Shown here one piece after another: positions 26,886 to 35,507 of a stretch of 64,000 nt of DNA. The position numbers and the translations under genes were made by a program. Position 1 is the first letter of the stretch. The number at the start of each line of letters is the position of its first letter. Below the pieces are notes generated by a model. It was not told where the DNA came from and made no database searches. It saw only the letters and a program-made list of their open reading frames with translations. Source of the stretch: Gillisella vitis (GTDB lineage Bacteria; Pseudomonadota; Alphaproteobacteria; Rhizobiales; Rhizobiaceae). The stretch covers positions 248,001 through 312,000 of the forward strand of contig NZ_LMVL02000001.1 of assembly GCF_001541345.2 (NCBI RefSeq), given 5' to 3'.

Positions 26886-27413
26886 ATGAGCGATTTCACG
26901 ATTATTGATGGTGTCGCCCATATCCACGAGCCTAAGCTTTACGAAACCTGGCTGGACAGGGAGGATTATATTGCGGCCGTGTCGGCATCACCGTCACCGG
27001 ACGTTGCCGCAAAAAAGCGCCTTCTTGTCGATTTTCAGGTCGACCTTGCAAAAATGGTGCGCGCCAAGAAGGTCGAAGAGAATGTCGTCGAGGTCATGAC
27101 GAAATATGCCGACAACGACTATATTCAGCATGATCCGAATGCGAACGGTAATGGCCTGGCCAATCTGATCGAGTATTTCAAAAAAGTGCCTGTTGATAGA
27201 GGGCCAGCGCCTCCGGTCGTCAGCGTCGTCGTTGAAGGCGAAATGGGATGTGTGATGATGAAGCATCCGATGCCTGATCCCACTGCTCCGGGTAAATTCT
27301 ACGATTGGTATATTCTCACGGTTTTCCGGGTGCGCAATGGCAAACTGCGTGAGCATTGGAGTGCCTTCCAGAAGATGGCAGCACCGATGATACCGCCAAA
27401 GCCGCCACACTAA
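26886..27413 (+). CDS. SnoaL-like / NTF2-like protein
   Basis: 175 residues. The NTF2-like part starts near residue 45 (KKRLLVDFQVDLAKMVRAKK) and continues with YADNDYIQHDPNANGNGLANLIEYF and LTVFRVRNGKLREHWSAFQK. The first 40 residues are an extra leader absent from the paralogue at 16260. It begins four bases after the oxygenase stop and is surely co-transcribed with it. Possible roles are isomerase, cyclase or dehydratase on the oxygenase product; none is proven. The repeated association of this family with a flavin monooxygenase in two places of the window supports a functional link. Confidence 0.82.
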   Translation: MSDFTIIDGVAHIHEPKLYETWLDREDYIAAVSASPSPDVAAKKRLLVDFQVDLAKMVRAKKVEENVVEVMTKYADNDYIQHDPNANGNGLANLIEYFKKVPVDRGPAPPVVSVVVEGEMGCVMMKHPMPDPTAPGKFYDWYILTVFRVRNGKLREHWSAFQKMAAPMIPPKPPH

Positions 27414-27882
27414 ACTCTGCCCGATTGATTTGAGCCAGACAGCTGTTCGGGCTATTTGTTGGAGATTGCCTTTTAGGGAGGACGGTTGCCAGTTTCTGTT
27501 GGCAACCGCTGTTGAGTGTTGCGTGTGATAAGGCACGCAAACTCATTTTAGCACGCATAAGCGCTGCATAATTTGCACCACGGCTTCGGTTCCAGCAATC
27601 GTGCAAGGCGCGCTCTAGACTAATAAAATCAGCAGGTTTGCACACTCCCGTGAACACATGTCGCGAGTGTGTCTGATCGAACCCATTTGGCGCTAAGTCC
27701 AACACAGCATCCTTCGCCGGTTCGGATGTGCTTGCCGGCTGAGCGGCCTGATGGAGTGGGCGAATAATCTCTTATTGATAGGAAACAGACAGCCGCAATC
27801 GTCGACAATAAAACCAGCGCCGAGCCCCGTCTTTGGAGGAGGGATCGCCAGGCGTCTGCATTAAAAAAGGGGCATATGTTCC
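27414..27882. other. 469-bp gap with one hairpin
   Basis: A hairpin CGGTTGCCA / TGGCAACCG at 27483-27508 with an 8-nt loop may end the monooxygenase transcript. The rest contains no gene I can support on either strand. The closing 100 bases should hold the promoter of the MFS gene unless read-through occurs. Confidence 0.4.
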
Positions 27883-29253
27883 ATGGAACAGGCGCAAATT
27901 TCTACTATTTCACCTTTCGAGGGAAATACACTGCGAGCATATTTCAAAAGCTTGGTTGGTGCGCCCAGGAAAGCCAGGATGGCTTTGATTGGATGCCTGA
28001 TCTTGATGGTTATTAGTCCTGCCGGTCTTTCGGCCATGACGCCTTTTGTGATTGCAGCCTTCTCAGCGGAGACCCATCGCGCTCAGGCCGATGCCCTGCT
28101 GATTTTTGTGGCGCTGCCGTTGCTGCTCTCCCCCCTGATCCTGCCGCTCGCCGGCGCATGGGTAGATCGGTGGGGTGCAAGGGCAGTTGCTATTCCCGCA
28201 GTCATTTTATATGCGCTGACAACCGCGATGATCCCGCTGGTCAGCGGAACGATCTGGATCTTGACTCCCATGATCATTCTGGCCGCGTTATTCGGCTTCA
28301 TGTCCAGCCTTGCCGTGATTTTCAAAATCATCACATGCTGGTTTCCGGAGCATCGGGGGATCGGATTTGCACTGGTTGGGGTGCTTTCAAGCTTCGCCAA
28401 TGCGCTCTTTTCTCCCTTGTTCCAGTGGTTGATTTATGGAGCGACGAACAGTGGTGGATCGGCTTCGGGCCTGCACCAACTGGGCGGCATCGGCTGGAGC
28501 GGCTCCTACTTCGTCGTCGCAGCAACCATCGCTGTTCTTGGCATTCCCTCAGCGCTCTTTCTCATCTCGGAACCTGCCAAGCCATCTGCTGCCAAACGCC
28601 TTCCCATGCCTGGCTCCAACTTGAATTTGGAGAATGCAGCCGGAATACCTCTCAAGACGGCGATCAGGACCAAGACCTGGATATTCATCACGCTTTTTCT
28701 GGCGATCACCGCTGCAGGCCCGATGACTGTCCGACAGAACTCCGTCGATTTCTTTCAGCAGCGTGGCTTTGATCTTAACGACATCGCATTTTCGCAATCT
28801 GTTTTGTTCGTGGCTTCGGTCGTCGGTCTTTTTCTCGGCGGCATGATCCTTGATCGCAGTCGTCGTCCTTGGGTGATTGCGCCCCTGCTCGCCATGGTTC
28901 CGATTGGCCTGACCATCGCCTATTTCAACCACGGTTCGGTTTTCCTGCTATATGTGGCAATGAGCTCTCTCGGATTTGCGACGGGTGCGGAGTCTGCGCT
29001 CGGACCATTCCTGGTTGCCCGTTATTTCGGGCCCAAAGCCTTTGCTCAAATTCAAGGTTTGACGCTGGCAATCTGCTCACTGTCCTTCGGTCTGACGCCA
29101 TTCCTGACCAGCGCAATGGCGACTGCGGCTGGCAGCTATTTCGTCCCGTTTGCCATTTTGACCGGACTGACAATAGTTGCCGTTGCGCTGGGCGCTCTTT
29201 TACCGAACTACCCACCAGAATGGCCAACCGGGGCGGACGTTTCCGGAAAGTAA
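27883..29253 (+). CDS. MFS transporter, probable aromatic-compound or acid uptake
   Basis: 456 residues with 12 predicted membrane segments. A superfamily loop motif AWVDRWGARAVA follows segment 2 and GGMILDRSRRPWVIAP occurs in the second half. The N-terminal 45 residues are cytoplasmic. It lies between the SnoaL-like gene and the flavin reductase, all on the same strand, so transport of the substrate of the degradation block is the likely role. Direction of transport cannot be read from the sequence. Confidence 0.85.
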   Translation: MEQAQISTISPFEGNTLRAYFKSLVGAPRKARMALIGCLILMVISPAGLSAMTPFVIAAFSAETHRAQADALLIFVALPLLLSPLILPLAGAWVDRWGARAVAIPAVILYALTTAMIPLVSGTIWILTPMIILAALFGFMSSLAVIFKIITCWFPEHRGIGFALVGVLSSFANALFSPLFQWLIYGATNSGGSASGLHQLGGIGWSGSYFVVAATIAVLGIPSALFLISEPAKPSAAKRLPMPGSNLNLENAAGIPLKTAIRTKTWIFITLFLAITAAGPMTVRQNSVDFFQQRGFDLNDIAFSQSVLFVASVVGLFLGGMILDRSRRPWVIAPLLAMVPIGLTIAYFNHGSVFLLYVAMSSLGFATGAESALGPFLVARYFGPKAFAQIQGLTLAICSLSFGLTPFLTSAMATAAGSYFVPFAILTGLTIVAVALGALLPNYPPEWPTGADVSGK

Positions 29254-29367
29254 ACCAGCGCCAGGGGGAGGGTTGCGATGATCCGGTATCGCAGAGCAAA
29301 AGCCGGATGAGGCCGCTCCCGATACAGCCCTTCCCATGATTGGCGACACAATAACGAGAGGTATCCT

Positions 29368-29886
29368 ATGTTGAACCAAGCACGAGCCTCCGCTGAGCAA
29401 CTCAGCCCTCACGACCAGGCGGAATTTCGCCGCGCGCTGGGTCACTATCCTACCGGCGTGTGCATTGTGACCGCGCAGCATGACAATAAGCCGATTGGCA
29501 TGACAATTGGCTCATTCACGTCAGTGTCCCTGGACCCACCGCTTGTTGGCTTCTTGCCGGCGCATAGCTCGCAAACCTGGCCGTTGATCGCGAAAGCTGG
29601 CGCATTCTGCGTGAATATCCTGGCCGATGATCAATCCGATCTTCCGGGGCGGTTTGCAAAGCGGGATGCCGATCGCTTTCAGGATATTGCGCACAGCCGT
29701 TCCAGCCTTGATCTGCCGGTATTCGACGGTGTTGTCGCCTGGATCGACTGCACCCTGCATAGCGCACATGAGGCGGGAGATCACCTCTTCGTCATGGGCA
29801 ATGTGCTCACACTGAGTGTGGTCCGGGATCGCCCGCCCTTGTTGTTCTGCCGTGGTGCTTTCGGTGGTTTTGTTGCCGGAACCTGA
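29368..29886 (+). CDS. Flavin reductase (NAD(P)H:flavin oxidoreductase, HpaC/HsaB family)
   Basis: 172 residues with the flavin-reductase fold: FRRALGHYPTGVCIVTAQ, then PIGMTIGSFTSVSLDPPLVGF and GAFCVNILADDQ, with DHLFVMGNV near the C-terminus. Length and pattern are those of HpaC/HsaB-type short-chain reductases that release reduced flavin to a separate oxygenase. GAGAGG precedes ATG 29368. It is the natural partner of the oxygenase at 25475 and possibly of that at 14193. Confidence 0.92.
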   Translation: MLNQARASAEQLSPHDQAEFRRALGHYPTGVCIVTAQHDNKPIGMTIGSFTSVSLDPPLVGFLPAHSSQTWPLIAKAGAFCVNILADDQSDLPGRFAKRDADRFQDIAHSRSSLDLPVFDGVVAWIDCTLHSAHEAGDHLFVMGNVLTLSVVRDRPPLLFCRGAFGGFVAGT

Positions 29887-29928
29887 TGTGAAAAGCCTGG
29901 CACTTGATGTGAAATAGAAGGAACGAAA

Positions 29929-30828
29929 ATGACCTATTTAATTCGGCAGATGGGACATGTTGTCATCTCTTCGCCTGATCCGCTTGGTGCGGCCAAAGAT
30001 ATTTGTGATGTGGTTGGCCTTCGTATCACGGAGCAGGACGGCGATACGGTCTATCTCTCCAGCAACGACCGCCATCACGAACTCACCTACATCAAGGGCG
30101 ATGGCAAGGCCGTGGCCTGCGGCCTGGAAGCCGTCAGCGCCGACGCCGTGGACGAGGTCAAGCGTCGTGCCCTGTCGGACGGACTGACTGTCCTTGACGA
30201 CAAGCCGCTTGGAAAGCATTACGACAAGGCCGTGCGCATCGTTGCCCCAGGGGGGGCGATTTTTGAAGTGCATACGCCGATCGCCCGCAATCAGCCGCGT
30301 CGGTATAACTATTCGACGCCCGGTGCCAGACCCCGCCGGATCGAGCACATCAACGCTTTCGCGCCCGATACTCATGCCTTCGGCGAGTTCTGCGCAAAGG
30401 TGCTGGGTATGAAGCTCTCGGACATGACGGGCGAGGACGGTTTGCGGTGGTACCGCGCCGAAGACGGTTTCCATCACACGATTGCGATGGGGCCGGGTGA
30501 AAGCGGGCTGCACCATTATGCCTTTGACCTTCACTCGCTTGAGGATCTCGCAGCCATTGCCGACAATCTCACCCTCAAGGACCGGGCGATGGTTTGGGGG
30601 CCGGGCCGCCATGGGGCCGGAGGCAATATCTTCACATATTACGCCGACCCGCATGGTTGCCTGGTGGAAAATTCCATCGAGCTTGACCGCATCGACAATG
30701 ACGCGACCTACGAGCCACGGACATGGGATATCTCGGAGGGTCTGGCAGGACGCTGGCTCAATCTCTGGGGCACGCCTCCCACACCCGGCTTCCTGCGTCC
30801 CGGCATAGCGTTTGATCCGAAGGTCTGA
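29929..30828 (+). CDS. Two-domain extradiol ring-cleavage dioxygenase (VOC / catechol 2,3-dioxygenase family)
   Basis: 299 residues, two VOC modules (about 5-120 and 135-280), the standard size of type I extradiol dioxygenases. The likely Fe(II) ligands in the C-terminal module are His140 (RRIEHINAF), His195 or His196 (SGLHHYAFD) and Glu247 (DPHGCLVEN), the 2-His-1-carboxylate facial triad. It cleaves a catecholic ring next to the hydroxyls (meta-cleavage) in the cytosol. It lies 42 bp after the flavin reductase, so hydroxylation and ring opening are coupled in one transcript. AAGGAA precedes the start. The catechol substrate is not defined. Confidence 0.9.
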   Translation: MTYLIRQMGHVVISSPDPLGAAKDICDVVGLRITEQDGDTVYLSSNDRHHELTYIKGDGKAVACGLEAVSADAVDEVKRRALSDGLTVLDDKPLGKHYDKAVRIVAPGGAIFEVHTPIARNQPRRYNYSTPGARPRRIEHINAFAPDTHAFGEFCAKVLGMKLSDMTGEDGLRWYRAEDGFHHTIAMGPGESGLHHYAFDLHSLEDLAAIADNLTLKDRAMVWGPGRHGAGGNIFTYYADPHGCLVENSIELDRIDNDATYEPRTWDISEGLAGRWLNLWGTPPTPGFLRPGIAFDPKV

Positions 30829-31646
30829 TCGGGCAGCGCGAGGGACGATTGATTGGCAGGCGTGGTCGGGAAAGAAGAGGCCTATACATTTTGCGGTTGC
30901 CCGGCTCGGCGATGGATTTTCTTGGGGCTTGTGTTGAGGAACACGGTATTCGAGAGACGACCTATCATCATGCTGTGACTTAGATATTGCTGCTGCCACT
31001 GCTGGTCGGGAAACCTCGGGAAGCAGCTTTTGGGTAAACCCTTCCCCGCTATTCGGGGAGGGGTGGCGGATCGACCAGTTCAGCGGTCGATCCGACCGAG
31101 GAGAAGCGTGCGCTGGGAGGCCGCACGCTACATTTAAAAGAAGAGGAGGAGGAAGCCTTGAAACAGGCAATGATGACGCGTGCCGTCGCCAATCCTGGGA
31201 CGAATAGTCACTTCGACAACAATCGCCATGCTGAAGAAATAGGCGGAACCTTGTGTTCAACCGTTATTCGCTACCGCGCTAAAGGCGCCGCGTTTTTGTC
31301 AGACGTTCACCGGTCGAAACAGCCGAGGTCATGGCAGCCAAGACCGCCGCGCCGGTGTTGGTCGAAAGGACGGCCAACCTCTCGGCATCCTATGTCTCAT
31401 CTTTCATAATCAGCGTTGCGAGCATTGTTTAGATGATGTCGATCCCAGCACGTGCGGGCGATCGGCGTCGGATCAGCAGGGCTTTCTTCGCTTCATCAGG
31501 ACCATACGGGAGGTGGTCCTGATCGACTTGTCAGTCTGCGTCACCGCTTTGCCAAAGGCTTCACCGCAGCACAGTCGCAATGAGGAGCAGTCAATCAAAC
31601 CAAATGCAACGGAGTGAGCAGGTTCGATTCTTAGGGGAGGATAATA
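30829..31646. other. 818-bp stretch with structured DNA and a possible gene remnant
   Basis: No complete gene is recognisable. Two tandem inverted repeats lie at 31039-31063 (CCCTTCCCCG stem) and 31067-31094 (CGGATCGACC / GGTCGATCCG, 8-nt spacer). A strong ribosome-binding sequence AGGAGGAGG (about 31145) precedes a TTG-started frame at 31158-31409 whose continuation switches frame near 31290 into another protein-like stretch, suggesting a decayed gene. The end of the region carries the AGGGGAGGA ribosome-binding site of the porin gene. Confidence 0.4.
31158..31409 (+). pseudogene. Possible decayed small gene upstream of the porin
   Basis: A TTG start seven bases after AGGAGG opens an 83-residue frame that begins plausibly (MKQAMMTRAVANP) but turns Arg/Pro-rich after about residue 50, typical of reading out of frame. 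Another frame from about 31290 (SPVETAEVMAAKTAAPVLVE) looks more protein-like and stops near 31432. I cannot identify either part. A frameshifted remnant is my best reading; chance is the alternative. Confidence 0.22.
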
Positions 31647-32996
31647 ATGCGAATTCTATACATGATCACTATACCGTTGCTGTTTGCAACAGCTGCTCCA
31701 GCATTTGCCATCGATCCGGAGATCGGTACGCAAGAACCACCTTTTCTGGATGGTCCGCCACCAGTCTATTCCGGTCCGCTCGCAGAAGCCGGACGGTGGC
31801 TTCATGAGAATGGGGTCGATCTTCGAATTGACTATATCAACATCGCTCAGAGCGCACCTGCCTATGGCTTCAAAAAGTTAGGCTATGGGTCGTTCCTCGT
31901 CGATCTGACCGGTAATATTACGCCTGATCTCCGGATCAGGCTCACTGAAGCGGTCAATTTGCCAAATAACAATGTCACCGGCAACTTGACAGCCTTTCTT
32001 CCGCCGGTGACCGGCACCACTGACACAGCTCTCGCCCGGTTTTCGCTCGAGGCTGATTTTCTGGACGATCGCTTGACCATAGAAGCGGGCCGCATTGGAT
32101 TGGCACGGGATTTTTCGATCAGGGGCTTTTGCAGCGGCATCAGTTGTATCAACGCGACGCAGGGCAAGAGCCTGAACCTTCCAGACGATGTGCGTTCAGT
32201 TTGGGGCGGTCGGGCCGCCTACAAATTGACGGCAAACACGACTTTAGGGTTCGGTTTGATCGAGGATAATCCAGACAACTGGCAGAATGGGGACGGCTGG
32301 ACTTGGGGATCTGGAGACGCCGAAGGCTATATCGCCGCTGCCAACGTTCGTCATATCGAAACCTTTATGGACAGTGACAAGCCGTTTAAACTTGAAGCTG
32401 GAGCCTATTTCCGTTCCACGCCTTATCAGGACACGCTTTACAACAGTGGATGGGGCAACCCGACATATGGCGCCAATACCAAGATCGTCACGCATGACAG
32501 TGGAACGACCGCAATGTACGCGCATGCACGCAAGGTGGTTTGGAGCAGGTCTTCGGATAGTTTCAATCCGGAGAACATCGCGTTCTATGGCGGTATCCTG
32601 CATTACTTCGGTGAAGGTCACGACTATCCATGGGAAGCCTATGCAGGCGTGGAATATTCAGGGTTTTGGCAAGCCAATCCGCTGGCGGGTGTCGGTGCCT
32701 CCGTTCACTATATTCGCATCAGTGAGGAGCGAGCCGAGTACGAACGGAATGCCCGGCGGTTCTTCTCAGGTGTCGACCAGAGGCAGTCACAAGACATGTT
32801 TATGTTCGACGTGCATGGAAGCACAGGCATTTTCGGCAATGGCATTCTCGATTTCGGCGCCGCCTATATCATCAATCCGAACTCTGCTTTCGCTGATTTT
32901 TCCACCGCAAGACAGAAGGATGGAGTCGTCATTTATGCGGCGCTTGCATTCGACTTGAGTACCGTCCTTGGTCTTTCTCCCCGGAGAGGTCCCTAA
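31647..32996 (+). CDS. OprB-type carbohydrate-selective outer-membrane porin
   Basis: 449 residues with a signal peptide (MRILYMITIPLLFATAAPAFA, cleavage near residue 21). The mature protein shows alternating amphipathic strands and the OprB-family regions GPLAEAGRWLHENGVDLRIDY and PDDVRSVWGGRAAY. Two cysteines (GFCSGISC) may form a loop disulfide. The C-terminus ends GLSPRRGP rather than in the usual terminal aromatic residue; LAFDL, eleven or so residues earlier, could be the last strand. The ribosome-binding site AGGGGAGGA is strong. Placed within the degradation block, it probably admits the substrate across the outer membrane. Confidence 0.85.
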   Translation: MRILYMITIPLLFATAAPAFAIDPEIGTQEPPFLDGPPPVYSGPLAEAGRWLHENGVDLRIDYINIAQSAPAYGFKKLGYGSFLVDLTGNITPDLRIRLTEAVNLPNNNVTGNLTAFLPPVTGTTDTALARFSLEADFLDDRLTIEAGRIGLARDFSIRGFCSGISCINATQGKSLNLPDDVRSVWGGRAAYKLTANTTLGFGLIEDNPDNWQNGDGWTWGSGDAEGYIAAANVRHIETFMDSDKPFKLEAGAYFRSTPYQDTLYNSGWGNPTYGANTKIVTHDSGTTAMYAHARKVVWSRSSDSFNPENIAFYGGILHYFGEGHDYPWEAYAGVEYSGFWQANPLAGVGASVHYIRISEERAEYERNARRFFSGVDQRQSQDMFMFDVHGSTGIFGNGILDFGAAYIINPNSAFADFSTARQKDGVVIYAALAFDLSTVLGLSPRRGP

Positions 32997-33037
32997 GCGA
33001 AGTCAGGGAACAGTCTTTAACCTTTTCGCTTGACGAG

Positions 33038-33063
33038 ACTCTAAAAAATATATTTTTTAGAGT
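33038..33063. promoter_or_regulatory. 26-bp perfect AT-rich palindrome
   Basis: ACTCTAAAAAATA followed at once by its exact reverse complement TATTTTTTAGAGT, centred between 33050 and 33051. It lies 42 bp after the porin stop and about 200 bp before the decarboxylase start. The T-run makes it usable as a terminator in either direction; a perfect uninterrupted palindrome also suits a dimeric regulator or cruciform. Confidence 0.65.
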
Positions 33064-33265
33064 AAAATATTTATAATGGGAAGGGCGGTTCCTATGACTT
33101 GTCTGATTTACCCCGAAACGTCGTAATACCACCCGCATTGCGCATCTGCGGCGCCTCTCTTTTGCGGGCGCGGATTGTTGAGACGTGTAGCCAGTTATCA
33201 GAGGCCATTTGGATGGTTACGTCGCCGTTCAGCGCCATCTGTCATATTTGATGGGAGATCGATTT

Positions 33266-34162
33266 ATGGGGTTCAAATTCAATCAGGAGTTCCGCTATCG
33301 GATGCCCACGGTATTCGGGCCGGCCGTAGGACCTCGCCAAAAGCCGGGCGGCGGCATGTGGGCGCTGGAAGAAACCGGTACGATGAATGCGGAATGGATG
33401 GCTATTACCTATCGCACCAGTGCGGATAAGTTAGAGGCGCTTCTGCCTCCCGGAATGAGCTTGCGTGGTGAGCCACTCATCAGTGTATCCTGTGCCTGGT
33501 TCAAGAACCTCTATTGGCTTGCAGGGCGTGGCTACGGGATTTTGTCGATTGATTTCCCGGTGACCTATCAGGGCAAGACCGAACGATTGGAGGGGTCTTT
33601 CTGCCCGGTTATCTGGGAAGGTGCGCCCGATGCGATCCTGACCGGGCGGGATGAAATGGGCTTTCCAAAACTGTTTTGCGATATGCCGGAAATCACCTGG
33701 GATAAGGAAAAAGCCACCGCATCCTGCGAGGCGTCCTGGTTCGGCTTCAAATTTTTCGACATTGCTCTTGGTGAAATGGAAGAGGACGATGCCCCGCCGA
33801 GCCTGCCTGGTTCCGGGGGTGGCGCTGCCATGTACTATAAATATGTCCCTCGGACGAACCCGTTTCAGGGTGGAGGAGCAGACGTCGCTTATATCACGAC
33901 GCCAGCGCCACCGCCGGGAGCGGGCAAGCCTGACGCCATTAACTTCGACGGGTACGAGTTCAAGCGTTGGCGGGCCAAGGGCAGCTTTAACTGGCACAAG
34001 GCGACGTTTGAACAGCTCCCGACAACCTTCCATATCGTCAACGCCGTGGCAGATATGCCGTGTTTTGAAATCGTCAAAACTGAAATGGTGGCCTTCTCAG
34101 GTCCGGGAATTGGCGTTTCGGTCAATAGCATCCGTCCCGTAGAGCCGGGCGATCAGGAATAA
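33266..34162 (+). CDS. Acetoacetate decarboxylase-fold enzyme
   Basis: 298 residues of the ADC family. The Schiff-base lysine is Lys135 in GRDEMGFPKLF, equivalent to the catalytic Lys of acetoacetate decarboxylase, and the preceding acidic residues that tune its pKa are present. Family members decarboxylate beta-keto acids or carry out aldol-type reactions on them. ATG 33266 is chosen because GGGAGA lies seven bases upstream; an upstream ATG at 33251 is possible. It is followed after 10 bp by an FAH-family hydrolase, so the pair may process the ring-cleavage product. Which keto acid is unknown. Confidence 0.85.
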   Translation: MGFKFNQEFRYRMPTVFGPAVGPRQKPGGGMWALEETGTMNAEWMAITYRTSADKLEALLPPGMSLRGEPLISVSCAWFKNLYWLAGRGYGILSIDFPVTYQGKTERLEGSFCPVIWEGAPDAILTGRDEMGFPKLFCDMPEITWDKEKATASCEASWFGFKFFDIALGEMEEDDAPPSLPGSGGGAAMYYKYVPRTNPFQGGGADVAYITTPAPPPGAGKPDAINFDGYEFKRWRAKGSFNWHKATFEQLPTTFHIVNAVADMPCFEIVKTEMVAFSGPGIGVSVNSIRPVEPGDQE

Positions 34163-34172
34163 GGACAATAGA

Positions 34173-35027
34173 ATGAAACTGGCAAGATTTATTGTCGAGG
34201 GAAAGCCTCGGCTCGGTAAAGTCGTGGGCTCTGAAATCATTGATCTGAGTTCCGCGGCTCCTGAATGCGGAAGCTCAATGAAGGCGCTAATTGAGCAGTT
34301 GGATGAATTAAGACCGGCTTTGGAAGCGCTTGATGGCCCTTCGTTTGGATTGGCTGATGTTCAGCTTGCTGCTCCAATCACGGATCCCAGGAAGTTTCTC
34401 GCCATCGGGATGAATTACAGGGCCCACGCCGAGGAAGCTGCCGCCGCAGGAATACCCACGCCAAAGTCGCAATTGTGGTTCAACAAACAGGTGACCTGCA
34501 TCAATGGACCCTATGACGACGTGGTGCTGCCCAGCGTGTCCGAAAAGGTCGATTATGAAGCTGAACTGGGCTTCATCATTGGCAAGCGATGCCGCCATGT
34601 GAAGCGCGAAGACGCGCAATCGGTGATCGCCGGGTATTTCGTCGCCAACGATGTCACCGCCAGAGACTGGCAGTTCCGCTCGCCGACCTATACGCTCGGC
34701 AAGAGCTTTGATACCCACGGCCCCATCGGCCCCTGGATCACAACGGCGGATGAAGTTCCGGATCCGCACAATTTGACGCTTTCCCTCTCTCTGAATGGCG
34801 AGGAAAGGCAGCGCACGTCTACGGGCGACATGATCTACGATATCTGGGATCAGATTTCCTATCTCTCAACCGTTATGACCCTTGAACCGGGTGACATCAT
34901 CATAACGGGAACGCCGTCCAATGTTGGGATTGCAACCGATACCTTCATGAAGCCGGGCGATGTCGTTCGCGTCGAAGTAAACGGACTGGGTTCAATCGAA
35001 AACCGGTTCGTTGCTGAAGAGCGATAA
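34173..35027 (+). CDS. Fumarylacetoacetate hydrolase-family enzyme
   Basis: 284 residues with the C-terminal FAH fold. Metal ligands are Glu129 and Glu131 (VDYEAELGF) and Asp160 (VANDVTARDWQ); GKSFDTHGPIGPW and ITGTPSNVG complete the signature. Members hydrolyse or hydrate acyl-pyruvates and 2-keto-4-pentenoates, or open 2,4-diketo sugar acids. The N-terminal 70 residues match the FAH-like short N-domain. Located directly after the decarboxylase and downstream of the extradiol dioxygenase, it is best read as the enzyme that breaks or hydrates the opened ring. The exact reaction is open. Confidence 0.9.
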   Translation: MKLARFIVEGKPRLGKVVGSEIIDLSSAAPECGSSMKALIEQLDELRPALEALDGPSFGLADVQLAAPITDPRKFLAIGMNYRAHAEEAAAAGIPTPKSQLWFNKQVTCINGPYDDVVLPSVSEKVDYEAELGFIIGKRCRHVKREDAQSVIAGYFVANDVTARDWQFRSPTYTLGKSFDTHGPIGPWITTADEVPDPHNLTLSLSLNGEERQRTSTGDMIYDIWDQISYLSTVMTLEPGDIIITGTPSNVGIATDTFMKPGDVVRVEVNGLGSIENRFVAEER

Positions 35028-35075
35028 TCCATCAACGTTGATTGGCAGATAGCCAATTGAGATACTCCTGCCTTT

Positions 35076-35112
35076 AGGGTCTGTCTGGTTCAACCCGAAC
35101 CGGCCAGACCCT
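35076..35112. repeat. GTCTGTC-GGTTC palindrome, copy 1
   Basis: AGGGTCTGTCTGGTTC and GAACCGGCCAGACCCT form a 16-bp stem with two mismatches and a 5-nt loop, 48 bp downstream of the FAH-family gene. Related hairpins occur at 45744-45785 and 63250-63278, sharing the GTC-n-GGTTC core, so this is a dispersed palindromic repeat that may also end transcription. Confidence 0.65.
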
Positions 35113-35127
35113 TGCAACCGCACGACC

Positions 35128-35412
35128 CTATGCCAGGTGAGAAAGAAGGCCCACCCTCCTCATCACCCTGAATTTCTCCTCCGGGAACCGCAGACCGTCA
35201 GCCTCCGCTCCCCCGCTGCTGTGGGCCGCACACCTGGTTGCAATCTTTCCAGCAAGCGCAACGCTATATCCGTGCTCCAGATTGATGATCCGGCGGTTGA
35301 TCGCCGACGCATACATATTCAGTTTTTCAGCGGCTCCCCGGAAAAACCCAGCGCGGGCAACGGCATCCAGCAAGATTCCGGAAGAGAATATGAGTTGCAT
35401 TTGGCGGCCCAC
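35128..35412 (-). pseudogene. LysR-family regulator remnant (helix-turn-helix only)
   Basis: Residues 12-50 of this minus-strand frame read LLDAVARAGFFRGAAEKLNM and then YASAINRRIINLEHGYSVAL, a clear LysR N-terminal helix-turn-helix with the conserved spacing. After the expected start of the wing, the sequence becomes unrelated (AGKIATRCAAHSSGGAEADG) and stops within 95 residues, while full LysR proteins have about 300. The effector domain is absent from the surrounding DNA. This is a truncated, decayed regulator that may once have controlled the neighbouring catabolic genes. Confidence 0.7.
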
Positions 35413-35507
35413 CGTTTCATTTTCTCGAACGGTAAAGCCGGAAAACTGTGCTTGTCATTCAACTTTTCATCGCGCACCTTCAAGCCGATTTTGCAAGGAG
35501 TATGACA

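Noticed and set aside
27316..27705. A minus-strand frame of 129 codons in the gap after the second SnoaL-like gene
   Set aside because: Cys/Ser-rich without any family pattern, and its end overlaps the SnoaL-like gene. I considered an insertion-sequence remnant but found no terminal repeats.
29891..29906. TGGCACTTGATGTGAA, resembling the -24 half of a sigma-54 promoter before the dioxygenase gene
   Set aside because: The -12 element TTGCA is missing at the required spacing, and no sigma-54 activator gene lies nearby.
29938..31260. A 440-codon minus-strand frame opposite the extradiol dioxygenase, running into the gap behind it
   Set aside because: Composition is His/Arg/Pro-rich with no family pattern; the + strand dioxygenase has its metal ligands in order. 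The part in the gap shows nothing more convincing.
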